A DNA stretch of 64,000 bases from Casuarius casuarius (lineage: Eukaryota > Chordata > Aves > Casuariiformes > Casuariidae), in contig PTFA01000020.1 of the NCBI GenBank assembly GCA_003342895.1, positions 6,155,644 through 6,219,643 of the forward strand, in the 5' to 3' direction. Of this stretch, positions 1-13,480 are shown in pieces. Each line of letters begins with the position of its first letter. Within the stretch, counting starts at the first letter, position 1. Under the pieces are notes generated by a model that was not told where the DNA came from, ran no database searches, and worked only from the letters and a program-made list of their open reading frames with translations. The position numbers and the translations under genes are program-made.

Positions 1-3000
1 AGTTTGCAGCTCATTCTCATATTGCAGCCCATTCTCATATTCTGAGATCCGCTAGGTTCCAGGGTTTACGCTAAAGTTCAGCTACCATTGCCCTAATTTA
101 AGTTATCATCATTATGAGAGCTTTTAATGGATTGGTGTTCTACACTTTCCCTGTTCAGGCAAATACACACCGTGTGGCACTTGGCATTGCTCTGAGCTGT
201 TACATTGTGATCTTTTCATTTCTCAGGTTTCTGACAATTTACCTCGTAATGGCTACAAAATTTTTCTGAAACATTCCACTGCTGGCAGTTAGATATGACT
301 CTGTTGCTTGTTCAGATCCCATTACCTTTTGATTTATTGATTTTTCTTCCTCTTGTTGCTGCCTCTGTAGGGAACAGATCTTCTTCCTTCTAATTATGTT
401 ATGGGTTCCTATAATGAGAATGGCTCCTTCATTTCTTGCACGTATAGTGTTTCTTTTTTTTATTAAAAAATACCTGTATTTGCAAGAAGCTACTGTCCTC
501 TGTCAAAACCTTGTAATAAATCATTGGATCTTTTCGACCTTATGGTGAACACTCGCTTCCATCATAGAACAGCTCTAGAGAAAGACAGTCTTGGTTCAAG
601 TGGTAACAGCTAAGTCCTGACAGAGTGAATTAAATAATAAAACTGATTGTTTTATTCAGGACAGAATTTCACTCCAGAACAGGAATAAAAACAAGGTAAG
701 CATGGGATTGAGACATGTCTATGTGAGCAAACTTGAAAATATGTCCTGCAAAAGTTCAAATTCTTCAAATGGTATGCCTATTTCACATCATTTATTATAA
801 AATAATATACGACAGGTCTTTCACTGAGATTATGGATAGCTGGATATTTCAAGCCATTTAACTGAGACAAGGATAAACAAGCAGTGGCATGAGTAACTTT
901 AGTGAACCTTTCTATAAGATATAATTTCCTTAAAATTACTCCACTTTATAAGGGTACGTTACTTTAAAAGTATATGTTAGGAAACCTCCCTTTGATACAT
1001 CCAAAGATACTTTACATATTCATATTCTTTAGATGTCAAGTTAAATAATCATATAGCAAAATGAATAGCAATACAATGCAGCTCTTAAATAAGTAATACA
1101 TTGCAGAAGGAAGCACTCCGTTTTACTCTTCTTTGGCTTTCATTTTTGAAAACTTTTCAACTTGTCAAGTCTCTCCATCTCCTCAAAAGAAAAACCATGA
1201 AAAATATTACCCTGATCGAACTATCCTGGTAATTTCCAAAATTTGTCTCAGAGACACTGTTAATTCGCAGATCATTTTTGCATGGGGTCACAGAAATTCT
1301 GGTCAGTTATATGGTTTTAATTTCCTCATCATTTCTACCTGCCAAATCACAGTTAAATACTGTGAAAATCAAAGGGCCTGTCTGCACAGCCGCAAACTGG
1401 AGGGTCCCACTGTGATCAAGAATCAGGAGAAATATACTGTGTGATCACAAATATGAAGAGAAGTATTCTGCATGACCATCTTTATATTTAGATGTGATCT
1501 ACCCTAAAATGGCAACCTTGAGGTAGGAGAACCTACCTGTAAATTGCAAGAATTTTGGCTTAGGCTGAATTATATCTTCTAAGTAAATACAGTTCTCTTG
1601 AAAGAAACAGCTCCTTAAAAAAAAAAAGAAAAAGAAAAAGAAAGAGTTTCTGTTGCCTTGTTTTGTGGTACAATGGCCGCTTTGGTGTCTTATAAAAAAT
1701 GGTGCCGATTTCTGTTTTATTTTTCCGTGGTGAGCCTAATGCCGAGATACTGTATATTTCGGTTCTCCCAGCCATGACATCCTTTTTCCAGCTGCAAATT
1801 TTGTCTGGGCAGACAAAGTGGACTCTAGTCATTAGTCAGGGATTTACAGGCAGCCAGAAGAGAAAAGAAGCCTTAGGTGCAGACCTGGTCTGCATATGCA
1901 CAAACTACCTGGGCACTAAACTTGCAGTTGATACAATACATATTGGCCTTGTCAAGCACTCTACACATGCTCTAACTGGTGCCTGTGCACAGACTTTTGT
2001 TCAGAAGGACTCACAGACAGCTATCAGCAATCTCAAAGACCTTATTCAGCAAACTTCTAATGATCGTAATAAATGTGTTCCCTGATTTTAACCTTAATTT
2101 ACTTGTTACTCCTTTTTTCTCTGAGCAACGTCAGAGGTTTCCGTTTTCTCGCAGTGTAAATACTATTACAAGTACCTCATTCAAATGTAGCAAATAAGGA
2201 ATAGGCAGAGATGTTCTCCCTGGGACAAAGAACCTCTCCTTAACTATTGCCTGGTAGTGAAATCTGTTCATTAACTCCTAATGCAAGGTACCACCAGCCA
2301 CTTTGTAACCCCATTTAGATGGAATGGAGATAGTATTTGCTAGTGTAAAGATGATATAATAAATTCCCATTTATTCAGGGAGCCCTGATGGCTAGGCATG
2401 GCTTCCTGAGGGATTTTCTGTGGATGAACAGAAGGATTCCTAAAATAGAAGGCATTCTGACTCGCATGCCATGCTTGCAGGGTGTGGCTGGTCTGTCTTG
2501 GAAACCTTTACTTCTCGGATTAACTAAGATGATTTAGATAGCACTGAAGACATGGTTGTCTAAATGAGAGAGAGAAAGGAAAATGACATTGTAGGGCCAC
2601 CATCATGGTTATAAGAGTAGCCAAATTCAAACTGTTTAAAAATTGTCCTGTTTATGAAGTAAAACCTGAGATCCTCACATGTCAACCCAGTGAATCTCTA
2701 AGAGCTTCCTTTTTGCTTTTTTTTTTTGGAGGTATTTAAATTTTACTTATGGGGTCTTCAGGCAAGCTGTGCTGTAGTTTGTACATTCTCAGATCAAACG
2801 CTTTGTGTATTTGAAAAATAATGAGTCACAGAGGACGGCAACTGCAAAGGACCATTCTCTGTAACAGTCACCCTAGATTCTACTCTCTGTAGTTATTATC
2901 CTTCTATTCCTGAAACACCATACACATTGTCTTTGAGGAAGGGTCATTACATTGCATATAGGTCACATCCAGTACCTGTGGATCATTAAGATTTCAGTAA

Positions 3001-4317
3001 CTGTAGCGCACACAGAAAGTTGACAATTATGTTGCTCGTCATATTTCTAGGGCATGTTTTAAAATACATAGCTGGCTTTTCTGCTCTTACAATTATCAAG
3101 TCAAGTGGAATTTAATAAGTTCAAAGAATTTACATTTCTAGGTTTAATTCTGGTCTAAGAGCCAATTCATTGTACCTGAAAGGATGAGTTGCTAAAAGCA
3201 GGATTAAAATATGCAATGTCACTAGACAACACTTCTTTAAATCTTCTACTTACTGTCATCACTGGTACATACAAGTAAATACCCATATATCAATAAAATG
3301 ACAACTCATTGCTAGACAGCAGCGGATTAGTAAATAGGCTACCAAAAATAAAGCTGATGAGGCTGGTATTGCTTGACACACCATTAAAGCCTTTTTTTGT
3401 CACATGTCATGAAGCATCTGCTGCACTGTATGGTGCTAAGTGGAGGCTAATGACCCTTTAGGTCCCCTGGCAAGTTCTCCTTGACAACAAAGTGCAAATG
3501 GCTGTTTAATGTAGCCAACCTCCATTGAAATCAACCTTCTAAAGCCAACAAAAGTAGTGTCAGGGTCTTGTTTAGCACAGCACCTTATCACTTTGGAACT
3601 GTAGTGAAGAAGAGGGCCTAAGTTAGCTGAAAAATGTTTTATGTGGGCTTTACATGTGAACAGTCACTTATAATTCCCTGAGTTCTGTGGTTCAGTGTAA
3701 GAATGTTTGTGGGTGCAGCACTTCTTCAATGATATACACAGGGAAGTGAACCAGCAGAGTGGAATGTTTTCCAGATTAAGAGGTAGAGATATATAGACCT
3801 AAAGGAGAATAAGCTGAATGCTGTTAAAGAAGTAAAAGTTAGCCCTTTTTTAGTTGTACTACGTAACATCAAATGCCAAAAAAGACCTACAAATAATAAA
3901 GATATAAATAAAGAACAACTAGAAATTATACTGAGTGCTCTTGAATTTTTTATATATAAAGACAAACACACTGAGACATTTATTCAGTTTTTCAGGGATC
4001 AAAAAAGAAAATGAACAACTCTACTCAGTTGTTGGATGGGAAATAAGCAGCAGGACTTCTGACTTAATTTCAGATTTGTCATTAACCTGATTAGCAACCT
4101 TAATATAGTCATTTACTTCTGTTTAGCCATTTCTTGAATGGGAATAAAAATAATATTTCTGAGGAAATTTTACAATTTCTCTTTTGTATAATGATTTAAA
4201 GATGAAAAGTCCTATTTAGAAAGCTATTAATGTAGAAAGTATGTTTTTTATTGAACAGTTTACAGAGGCAAAAGAATACACCCCCCTCCCCAACAGTCCT
4301 TGGGTCTCCAGTAAAAG
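1..4317. other. Unique AT-rich non-coding DNA
   Basis: I see no supported gene or named transposon here. Short open frames occur on both strands, the longest being 128 codons at 1699-2085 (+). None has a recognisable domain, and they overlap each other on opposite strands as chance frames do. There is an A-rich run at about 1617-1647 and an 11-base T run near 2717. A stretch around 3320-3560 looks like a conserved non-coding element by composition only (see findings). Confidence 0.7.
1617..1647. repeat. A-rich low-complexity run
   Basis: A run of A followed by repeated AAAAAG-type units. It is simple sequence with no gene next to it. It could be the tail of an old retrotransposon, but no element body is recognisable upstream. 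Confidence 0.7.
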
Positions 4318-4748
4318 AGAGACTGGGAAACTGGAGAGAGTCCAGAGAAGGGCCACTAAACTGGTCAGACTACAGCACATGATGTAAGAGAAAAGGCTGA
4401 GGGAGCTGAGTCTGAGAAGAGCAGTCGTGGGGGTTTCTAACTGCCTCCAACTACCTGGTGGGCAGCTATACAGAAGACGGTCAGGCTCTTTGCAGAGGCG
4501 TACAGGAAAAGAACAGAGGCAAAGTTCATGGAATTCTGATTGGATATAAGTCAAAAAACATTCAGAAGAGGGCGGCTACGCAGGGAGTGGGCTGCCCATA
4601 GAGCCTGTGGAATCTCCATCCTTGGAGGTATTCAAAGCTTTACTGTGCAAGGCATGGAGCAACTGGATCCAACACGGAAGCTAGCCCTGCTTAGAGCAGG
4701 GCATTGGTCCAGATGACACTCATACCTAAAATGTTCTGTGATCCTATA
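4318..4748 (+). mobile_element. CR1 LINE, 5'-truncated 3' end, sense
   Basis: This is the 3' end of a CR1 non-LTR retrotransposon. Conceptual translation from about 4331 gives the CR1 reverse-transcriptase C-terminal signature LERVQRRATK, followed by the degenerate motif series EKRLREL, NCLQLPGG, and VESPSLEVFKALL near 4610-4645. The copy then reads into the CR1 3' UTR (gagcagggcattgg) and ends with the CR1 terminal sequence ttctgtgatcctat near 4745. In-frame stop codons and indels make it inactive. 5' truncation is normal for CR1, because reverse transcription starts at the 3' end. The 5' edge is approximate. This copy has the ATTCTRTGATTCTAT-type end, unlike the other three CR1 fragments in the window, so it belongs to a different CR1 lineage. 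Confidence 0.93.
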
Positions 4749-7448
4749 TATATGCACTGATACTAAATTCTGATGCACGCGTCTTAAGAGAATTTTATTG
4801 CTCCCCCAAAATCATTTTAACTGATTCAACACAGTATTCTTCACTATTATTGATTAGCGATTCAACTTTTGATCTGTTGTTAACTATCCTGACAGATAAC
4901 CAGACAATGATTACTTTGTCCTCTTTCCTAAGCCTCTTAAAGCGTCCTTTAAGGGATTACATTATTACTATATGGTTAAATTATAAACAGACATGACCCT
5001 GAATCAGAACTTCAGTCAGCCCTCTGAACTTGCCGAAAAGCTGGACCCAGAGCCAAACTTTACTGAGCAGGTGTATCATCAGAAATTGGAAGTTTTTAAT
5101 CTCTTGAGTTCGAGGGAGGTTTATTTTGTCAAACAGCTTGTCTAGCTCCTTTAGGAAGCATAAGAGGATGAAATCTTGGCACTACTGAAATCATAGGAAC
5201 CGTGTCACTGACTTCGAAATGAAATTAGGACTCTACCCCAAAATTTGTTAATTTTATTCAGTCATCCTTTTGATGCAAACAGCATTTGATTTGTAATGCA
5301 CACAGAAGTTGGAGCTACCTTTAGAAAATGCCCTGTGGGCTCTCTAAGAACTTAGAGAAAGATTCTGCTTTAAATCTCTGGGTACATTTATAAAATAGAT
5401 TTTAAAAAATAAGCAGATAATTACATTTTTTTTCAGTGTTGACAATACCATTTGAATTTAAAAAGTCATAAAGGCACAGCTTCATTTAGGTGAAAGAATC
5501 CAACTCAGTTATTCTATTAGCTTGCATGTTACAACACTAGGTGAACTTTATTTCACTTTCTTGAGCGGTATGTTCATAGCAGTATTTCAGCCAGAACAAT
5601 AATAAACATGAATAGAAAATGTTTTCTTCTCCATGTTAGAGTAACATAACCTTTAATAGAACACTGGATACTGCATGAGGATTCCTTAAAGTTAAAAGGA
5701 TTGCAGCTTACTCTTCAACCAAACTGAAATGTGTAGCAAATGCTTCTGGAAAATGTTTACACCAAGTAGCCATAGGGGAGTGACTACAAAGAAAAGGTCA
5801 TCTGTGCAGAAACTTCTGCTTCTTCAACAAACAATTGGTATCAAGCAGATACTGCATGGAACTACTAATTCTACTTGGGATCAACAGTTCATTGTAATGG
5901 TTCAGTCTCTGAAAGACTAAGTGAAATGCAGACAAGAGCATCTCTCTCCCGAGCAAGATTTGTATTATCTTTGTGAGATTCATGCAACAACTGAGAACAT
6001 AAAAATGCATATGTTTGGATATGAATATTCCCAGGTACATCTATATTTACATACAGTTTGGCTCAGATTTGATGCTGAGATTTTACAGTACTCCAGAAAG
6101 TGCCATACTCATTACAGCAGCTTACTATTCTCATGATGGGGCCATGGCAGTGCTACTGCACTCTCACTACCCACTACAGCTAGAACAGCCCTGGAGATGC
6201 ATGCAGCCCAGCAACATCTCTGCTGAACATCTATCTAGAGGGACTACTTCCAAAGCTGAAAAGGACACTTCTGGGTGTAATGCTGCAAGAAAGGTAGCAC
6301 TGGAGACTGCTCCATTGCTAACCATTTTCTACTAACTCAGAAGGACTGATGGCTTTGTTATGTCCCAGAAAAGGGAGGACATTCAAACATTTTAAGATTG
6401 TACATCGCAACTATGCAATCTGTTTCATTCAAGGAAAATCAGACTGAGACTGTAAGCATACCTATATGTAAAGGAATACCTGTTTGTACTCTGTTTAGTA
6501 TGAGTGAAAGACAACCTGTCAGCTATGACAAACTTTAAGCTCCAGTGAAATCACTGCAAGGTACAGAAACTCAGCATTTCATCAAACCACGCCCATCTCA
6601 AGACCTGTGTAGACCTTCTTCATATGCAGTGGCACATGTATTTTTTTCATGAACATATTCAGTGCACAAGGCAATGTGTTTTTTTATATTTGTAAGAAAG
6701 AGACCTCTTACATATATAAATCAATAGTAGTGCTACTTGTTTTATTCTGAGTAAGATAGCAAGATACATGGAACCTACTGTAAAAACCTCTTAAATATTA
6801 AGTTCTGTAAACATTTTGTTTTTATTGCCTTCATTAGAGCCTGTATTGCAACAGGACACATCTTACGTATTATAAAACTGTTCTTAGCCAATCTAGCATT
6901 TTATATTGTCGGTTACTGTTTTTCTCTATACTGAGTAAGCACTGGGAACGCACAAGGCATAGGCATAGTTAACGGACAAATATTTTAAACCCGTTGATAA
7001 AGTGTGGTTTTGTGGCACTTAAAGAATTCATTAGAATATACAAAATCCAGTAAAAACAGATGGGAGTTAACACAGGTTTGGAGAAAACTAAGCCAGCAAA
7101 AAATGATATTCATCACTGGGCATCATTTTAGGATGAAGAAACAGACAGCAATTCCTTGTTTATGAGAACATTCTTCCCATCATCTATGTCTGAGAAAGAG
7201 CCAAGTTTTTACTAAATGATTTTCCATTATTTTGGTTATCCTGTAAGAAACCATTAATGAGCAAAGATGGCAAATTATAGTATCATCATGCTTTACTACT
7301 CTTCCAGACTGATTTTCATTTGAGACAGACTTAAGGGTTGCTTCTAGCACAGCTGACAAGAGATTCCTTTGGCTCACTCAGGAGATACAAACACTGGATT
7401 CATATCTTAAAGATGATAATATGAAGGACACACAGCTTGCCCTCACAG
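4749..7448. other. Unique AT-rich non-coding DNA
   Basis: No supported gene, RNA or named repeat. Overlapping short frames at 5729-6335 (+) and 5798-6040 (-) have no recognisable domain, and I treat them as chance. Confidence 0.65.
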
Positions 7449-7498
7449 TTTTTCTTTCTTTCTTTCTTTCTCTTTCTCTCTCTTTCTCCCTCCCTCCC
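7449..7498. repeat. CT-rich microsatellite (TTTC/TCTC/TCCC)
   Basis: An uninterrupted pyrimidine tract on the + strand. It starts as TTTC repeats and grades through TC-rich units into CCCT-type units. Long mirror-like pyrimidine tracts of this kind are prone to length change. It also creates the lysine/arginine/glutamate-rich stretch of the minus-strand frame 7400-7630, which is therefore not a real protein. Confidence 0.9.
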
Positions 7499-10400
7499 AA
7501 TCTGAGCACTCCTCCAAATGACCTGATGCCTGATAATAAAGAATAGCTGTGTTACATGAACTTCAGAGAAACAGATGTATTCAGATATGCAACCAGCTGC
7601 AAAAAACAGGATTGATATTTTCAACATCAACCTGAGACTTTCAGTTTCTACATCCCTGCTTAGAATATTAACAAAAGTGGCTTAATTTTCAGAGGTTTGT
7701 GCACTTGTTCCTAAAATGGGTTTCAGCGTGTGTGTACTTTAGCCAGAAGTAATAAAGATCCAGTGGCAAACAGCATTCACCTTGAAGGTGACACATTAGT
7801 AGACAGCCTAAGATTTGTTACTGTATCATTATAAATTAATAGGTTATTTATCATAATTTATATGTGAATTTTTTTCTGCAAAATTAATGATCCACAGAAC
7901 ATTCCAGGAAAATATTCTGCCAAAATATTCTACCAAAAAATGAAAAGCATACTGAATGTTTCTGCTCTGTTACTGGTTTGAACCACATAATTATCTCCCA
8001 GCATTCCCCTCAGTCTGCATTCGATACAAGACAGAGAACATGTAGCCTTGTTCAAAAAATTAGGCTGATAAATATTCAACAAATGAGATGGCAAAACCAT
8101 CTGAATTAGAATCAGCAGTTGGCTTTCTAAACAAAGCCAATGACTCTCTTGTATAATATGCTACCTTGCCCCAAATGACAGCCAGAGGAGGCATCTTGTC
8201 AGTATCCCTGAAGCTGGCATCTTACAGCTGTTTGGCACAGCAACATCAGGATGAGATCCTGAAATGAAGTCTAAACAGGCACACTCTTTGTGCCAGTGGT
8301 AAGTCCCATGGACATCAGCAGTATTTGAGTTAATTAAAAAAAAAAAAAAAGAGAATATGGGGTAAAGAGGAATATGAACTAATGATGTGATATATGGCAT
8401 AGCAGTGGTGACTCTTGCTGCCATGAATCTTTTCTGAAGTTTTTCTTCTCTCCTGTTCAATATGTTGAGAGAATATTAGCTTGCTAATTAAGAAAAAATC
8501 TGCATTAATGTTTGCACTTGTTTTTTAATTCTAATTATTATTATTATTATATTCTCTTTTAACCAACAACTCCATGCCCCCATTGGAACCTGTAACCTGG
8601 CATTACAGAATCTTTTAAAAACACTGGCCAGAACAAAATAGAAATGGTCTGTTCCTTTAAATCAGTAGGATTTCTCACACCTTATCTGCAATTTTCTGAT
8701 AGCAACAGGAGAAAGAAGTGTAGACAAGAAAGTAAGACTAGCTTGTGGGTTGGTGGCGCAATATTGAAAATCGTTGTACGGTCACCATTCCAGATGGAAA
8801 ACCGTTCAAATATAACATCTCTATATGTAGCCTATATTTTACAGCAGGAAAACATACTCCATTAAAACATTTCAGAATAATTCTTGCAGTCCTTCCTAAG
8901 ATAAATTCCCATTGGATTCAATTATATTTATCAAGACTTTGTGATATTTTTTAATAGACTGTCTTTACCATATTTCTGAATTCCTTAATTCTTTCCCCTC
9001 AGTCTTTACTTAGCTTACAAAGTGTGGTCAACGAAAGGTTTATGAGAGTAAGGACCACAGAGCCTTAGTAAGTGATTGCCAGAGTAACCGGGACTTTTTT
9101 GACACAGTATTTTTTAATTGCAATGTATTTTTTTTATATAAATATAATGGTTTTGGTAAGAGAAGCAGAAGGTATCTCAGGCCCTCAGGAGAATTTTCTG
9201 ATCAGAGCTGGAGAGGAGGAGATATGTGCTTCATCAAAATATACAATGTCCTTGGGGCTAAGGCTTTCGCCCAGAGTGTAAAAGATCAAAGTTCTGAACC
9301 GGAATCTGAACCACTATGAGCCACACTACAGGCAAGTCTCCTAGTGACTTGGCAGACTGGGGATGCCTTATTCCCCCATTATTTATTGCTACTGTATTGC
9401 AGCTTGCTTATTAGCTCCTAATTCAATAACCAGAGATTACAGTATTCAGGCAGGAACAACTCTTCTAGGCACCAGGCAAAACAGTGAAGTCCTTGAATAC
9501 AGACCTTCTTCATCGGAATCCCTGGTACCAATTTATTCTGAGGTGGGGCTCTTTTTAATTTCTTTTTCCACAGCAAACTCTGAGTAAGTGCACTATGGTA
9601 GAAGAATACTCAAGCTAATTAAAAGAAGCTAGTTTAGGTAATGGTAGCAATCTAGCTATGGAAGAACAGACCTCAGCTGTTTTACCCTGCCAAGATACAG
9701 AATGGGAAAAATTTCTCTCCAATAATCTCAACATTTTATATGACAGGAAGCCATTTCCCATCAAGTCCTAATGTTTACTTAGATAAGAGCACTGGAAGCT
9801 CCCCTCACTTATGGTTAATTCCAAATATCTACATTCTTTTACCTTGAAGTGATGCTTTATAATATCTTTGAAGAGACAGTCATTCACTCAGAGATCTTGT
9901 ATGACTCAATCACTCACTGCTATCTGTGTAACAATCACTTTGTTAGAAAGAAAACAACCCAGCAACATTAATCTTTAATCCCTGACAGCTGTCTTTTTTT
10001 AGCTGGGTGCTCAGCAATGCAAGCTTATAATAGCCACCTGGACAAATCTGTTTCTTAGCCTGAAGTCAGACTCTTCGTCTGCTGGGTCTGGGAAGCCAAA
10101 TTCTTTAGTGTTACCATCCTCCAGTGGGCGGAGAGCTGGCAGCAAGAATAAAAATACAAATTTCCTTGTAGCTCTGGAGACAGAGGTCACATGCTTTCAC
10201 ATGATATTGAAAGGTGGAAGTGAGGAATAACATTAATCACCAGTTTGTGTGACGGGTCCTGGGCAAACAGGGAGAGCTACGTAAGTCCTGAGTACAATGG
10301 CATTAAATAAAAACACAACCATCAAAGTATATTCTACGGAGTTACCTTGGACGGTTCCTTTCAGAGGTGAGAGGAACTAAGTAAAAAGAATTCAGCGCTA

Positions 10401-12673
10401 TTGTGGCCCTTCCATAGTTTTTGACTGTACCACTTAGTAAAAGCTTAAATAACTTTTGCATCTGGTTACAATGCTCTGGAAGAGTTAAAAGAAGTTGCAC
10501 TGCACCTCTACAGGGTAAAATACAAATATTTAGTGAGCTGCAGTGAAACAAATGTAACAGCTATCTGTGTCATGTTTTCTAAGTAGATTCCTTTGCTTTC
10601 TAAAGCTTTTAAGTTTATTAAAAAAAAAAAAAGCATTCATTGCTCAAAACCATATAATGGGGTTGCTTTCCTGAGCTCTTAGATATCATATGTTGAGGCA
10701 CACCCTTAGGTAGAGAAAGACAGGGAAAGTCCACTGCATTAAGTAAAGCTATGCTAACTGACAACAGCAGAAGGTATGTAGACCCATAGTTTACAGCTGC
10801 CTTGGACAACCCAAATTGTGACCTGGACGCAAAACGACAAAAGACTGAAAGCCAGTTAGCTGAGTTTTCAGCTGCTGGTTCTCTGTGGTCTTTCCTGGAA
10901 TATTCCATGAAGAACACCTACAACGTTTCTAACTTGTCACGGTATTAGCAATTTTCATGGGTTTTAATACTAAAGGAAGACTTAAACGGAAACCACTATG
11001 GTGGCTTTTCAGTAATATATTCTGATGAAATATCTCCCACCCCTGCAAACTACGTTAATCTTTTTCAGGCATGTGTTGGATAACCTCCAGGAAGATCAGC
11101 AGTCGGCTGCAAGACTGGAAAGAGAAAAAAACCCTGTGGATGATAATCCCAGGGAGGGACAAAACTCACTGCTTTTCTTTGAAAAAGATCTCTGTATACA
11201 AACCAAACAAAAACTTATTTTAATCACTGGCTTGTCACAGTACCATGTAAAATAAATTTCAGCCTTCTGTGCCAATGCATGAAAAGATGTGATCAAGAAT
11301 CACCCCACATTTGAATGGGCTGTTTAATGACATGCCCCATCAGAAGAAGGAAATCACAGATTCTTGTAATTGGGCAAAAGGGAAACAGCTTCTTTTAGCG
11401 GAAAATAAAAGAATGAAAAGGCTTTTCATTATTTTAATGCTACTAAATAACTGCTCTGATTTTAATCCTTTCAAATTATTTCTTCTCACAAAAGCCACAA
11501 CTGTCTTTTTTGAAATTAACACAGTAGCAAAGCTAACTCACGTCTTCCTGGGAACTACTTCTCTAGTAGAAACCTCAAACAGTTTAGATACAGAAGTGTT
11601 TTAAATCAGAAACTTCTTTCTTGCATATAGGGGGAGGGATCCTGTAGTAACTTAAAAAAATCTGCAGAGCCCAGAAACCAGACTGACTGCACTTCCTGCT
11701 GTTCATCTTGCCCCTTTTACTTCTTATGAATATACACCTGAATAAATTAGAAGATATGAAGATGAAGCTCAATATCAAAAATATGTGCATTACATTAATG
11801 AAGTCGTGTCAGACTTGTACAGCATGGCCAGAGAATACCAGCAGTACCGTAAGGAAAGCAGTTCCATATGGCAACATCCAAGTAAGATCTTAAGAGCAGC
11901 AGTATTCAACTTTATTACTTCCACAGTGCATCCTTTTTGGAAAAATATTGAAACTACTGGACAATAATGATTGGCTAATCTAACTGTTTATAAATATAAA
12001 ACCCAATGGATGTGTTTTTATGCTATTTTGTATCTCATATAAGGCTATTGTAAGTCACTATTACTAAAGACTAACTAACTAGTCTGGATTTAAAAAAAAA
12101 AAGTGCCAAATCCCTAGTATTACCTGGATTGGGCCTTTCAAGTATGTATAATGACAATCATTCCAATGCTACAAAACCTGAGTGAAAACCAGACTTGGTT
12201 AACTGAAACAAACAAGCAAAAAAATCACACTTCTCCACACCCTCTGATCTCCGTTGGAAGCAGAAGTATCACATTTCTGCAAGGGACACTGTACCAGGGG
12301 TCTTTCTGACATGCCTGAAGCCAGAATGCTCACGAACACCCTGATGCAGGAAGTCCAGAGAAGAAGGTTAGAAGTTCAAACAAGCAACTGTTTTTTCCCT
12401 CCAATCTGCAAATCGCATGAACAACTAAAACTGTTCTGTTTTCAGTGAGCATTTTTCTCCTCTGTACCTAAGAGTACCACGAGTACCAATATAACCACAA
12501 TAATAAAAAAGCAGCTAAATGCGGCAACTGGATACAATGGGAATGGCATTTTTGCTGTGAGTCATGATTATTCCATAGCAAATACATATCTAATATCAAA
12601 AATTGCCGCATAACATCATGAATTCTTCTGAAAACCCATTCTCAGCTTCAGTTATTTGATTTATACCTACAGG
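7499..12673. other. Unique AT-rich non-coding DNA with minor simple repeats
   Basis: No supported gene. Simple sequence includes an A run at about 8336-8350, an ATT run at about 8533-8552 and A runs near 10620-10632 and 12091-12101. A tRNA-head-like stretch at 9253-9300 is discussed in the findings. A frame at 11025-11255 has an acceptor-like start and a nearby AATAAA but was rejected as an exon. Confidence 0.65.
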
Positions 12674-13480
12674 ATTATAAGAACATAAAAACTGCTGTAC
12701 TGGGTCAGACCCAGGGTCCATCTCAGCCCAGTGCTGTGAGCCACAGGAGATGCTAACCAGGGAGAGCACATAAGCCCGATCTCTTTCTGCAATCATTCCC
12801 CATGTACTCCCCAATAATCAAAATCTCCAGATTAAGGATGTTAAAAAAGTATATTCTTGCCTATTTTCTTTAGCGTCTGTTTATGGACCAGATGTCCATG
12901 GGTTTGTCTAAACCCTTTTGAACCCACTGATACTGTTTGTCTCCACAACCTTTTGTGGCAACACATATGAGAATTAACTTTCCTTTTATCTGTTTTAGAT
13001 GGATCTCCTATTAGTTCCAGTAAGTGCCCTCTAGTTCTAACACTGCAGGTTATGTAACAGCTATATAACACTTTGCATTCGCCTTATCTACCACCTTCAT
13101 GTCTTTGTAAATCTTGGTCAAAATCCTTCTCAGTCTTCTCTTTCTCAAATTGAAGAGTCCCAGCTTTTTCAGATGCTCTTTGTAAAGCAGATGCTCCATC
13201 CCCTTCATCATTTTAGTTGCCCTCCTGTGTACCTTCTTTAACTCCACTCTCTCCCCTTGAGATGCAGAGGTCAGAAGTACACACAGTGCTCAACATGTGG
13301 GCACACTGAGGTTTTACATAATTATGCCCTCTGTCTAGTTCTCAGTACCCTTCTCGATAATGCCAAAAAATAATTGGCTTTGTCTGGCTGCTGCTGCACA
13401 CTGAGAGAATGATTTCAGAGAACTCTGTGTGATGACTCTGGAACCTCTATCCTCAGGTATAACTGCTAGTTCTGTGTGCA
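12674..13480 (-). mobile_element. CR1 LINE, 5'-truncated, antisense
   Basis: A minus-strand CR1 copy covering the 3' end of the reverse-transcriptase reading frame and the 3' UTR. On the minus strand, around 13300, a frame resembling the CR1 'VRPHLEYCVQ' block can be read. From 13247 to 13050 there is an open frame containing KKVHRRATKMMKGMEHL and KKLGLFNLRKRRLRR, the usual CR1 C-terminal block after the polymerase domain. The 3' terminus at about 12674 reads as the inverse of ttctTATgttcttat on the + strand, next to the family motif actgggtcaga. The copy has stops and indels and is inactive. The 5' limit near 13480 is approximate; weak similarity may continue to about 13545. Confidence 0.92.

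Noticed and set aside
1699..2085. 128-codon open frame on the + strand
   Set aside because: No recognisable domain; it overlaps a minus-strand frame and has no promoter or splice context.
7400..7630. Minus-strand frame with a Lys/Arg/Glu-rich run
   Set aside because: The run is the translated CT microsatellite.
11025..11257. Acceptor-like ttaatctttttcag at 11055-11068, open frame and AATAAA near 11252, resembling a terminal exon
   Set aside because: The protein has no recognisable family and no upstream exon was found. The signals are common by chance in AT-rich DNA.
13050..13247. Minus-strand frame with KKVHRRATKMMKGMEHL
   Set aside because: It is the CR1 reverse-transcriptase tail, part of the LINE fragment and not an independent gene.
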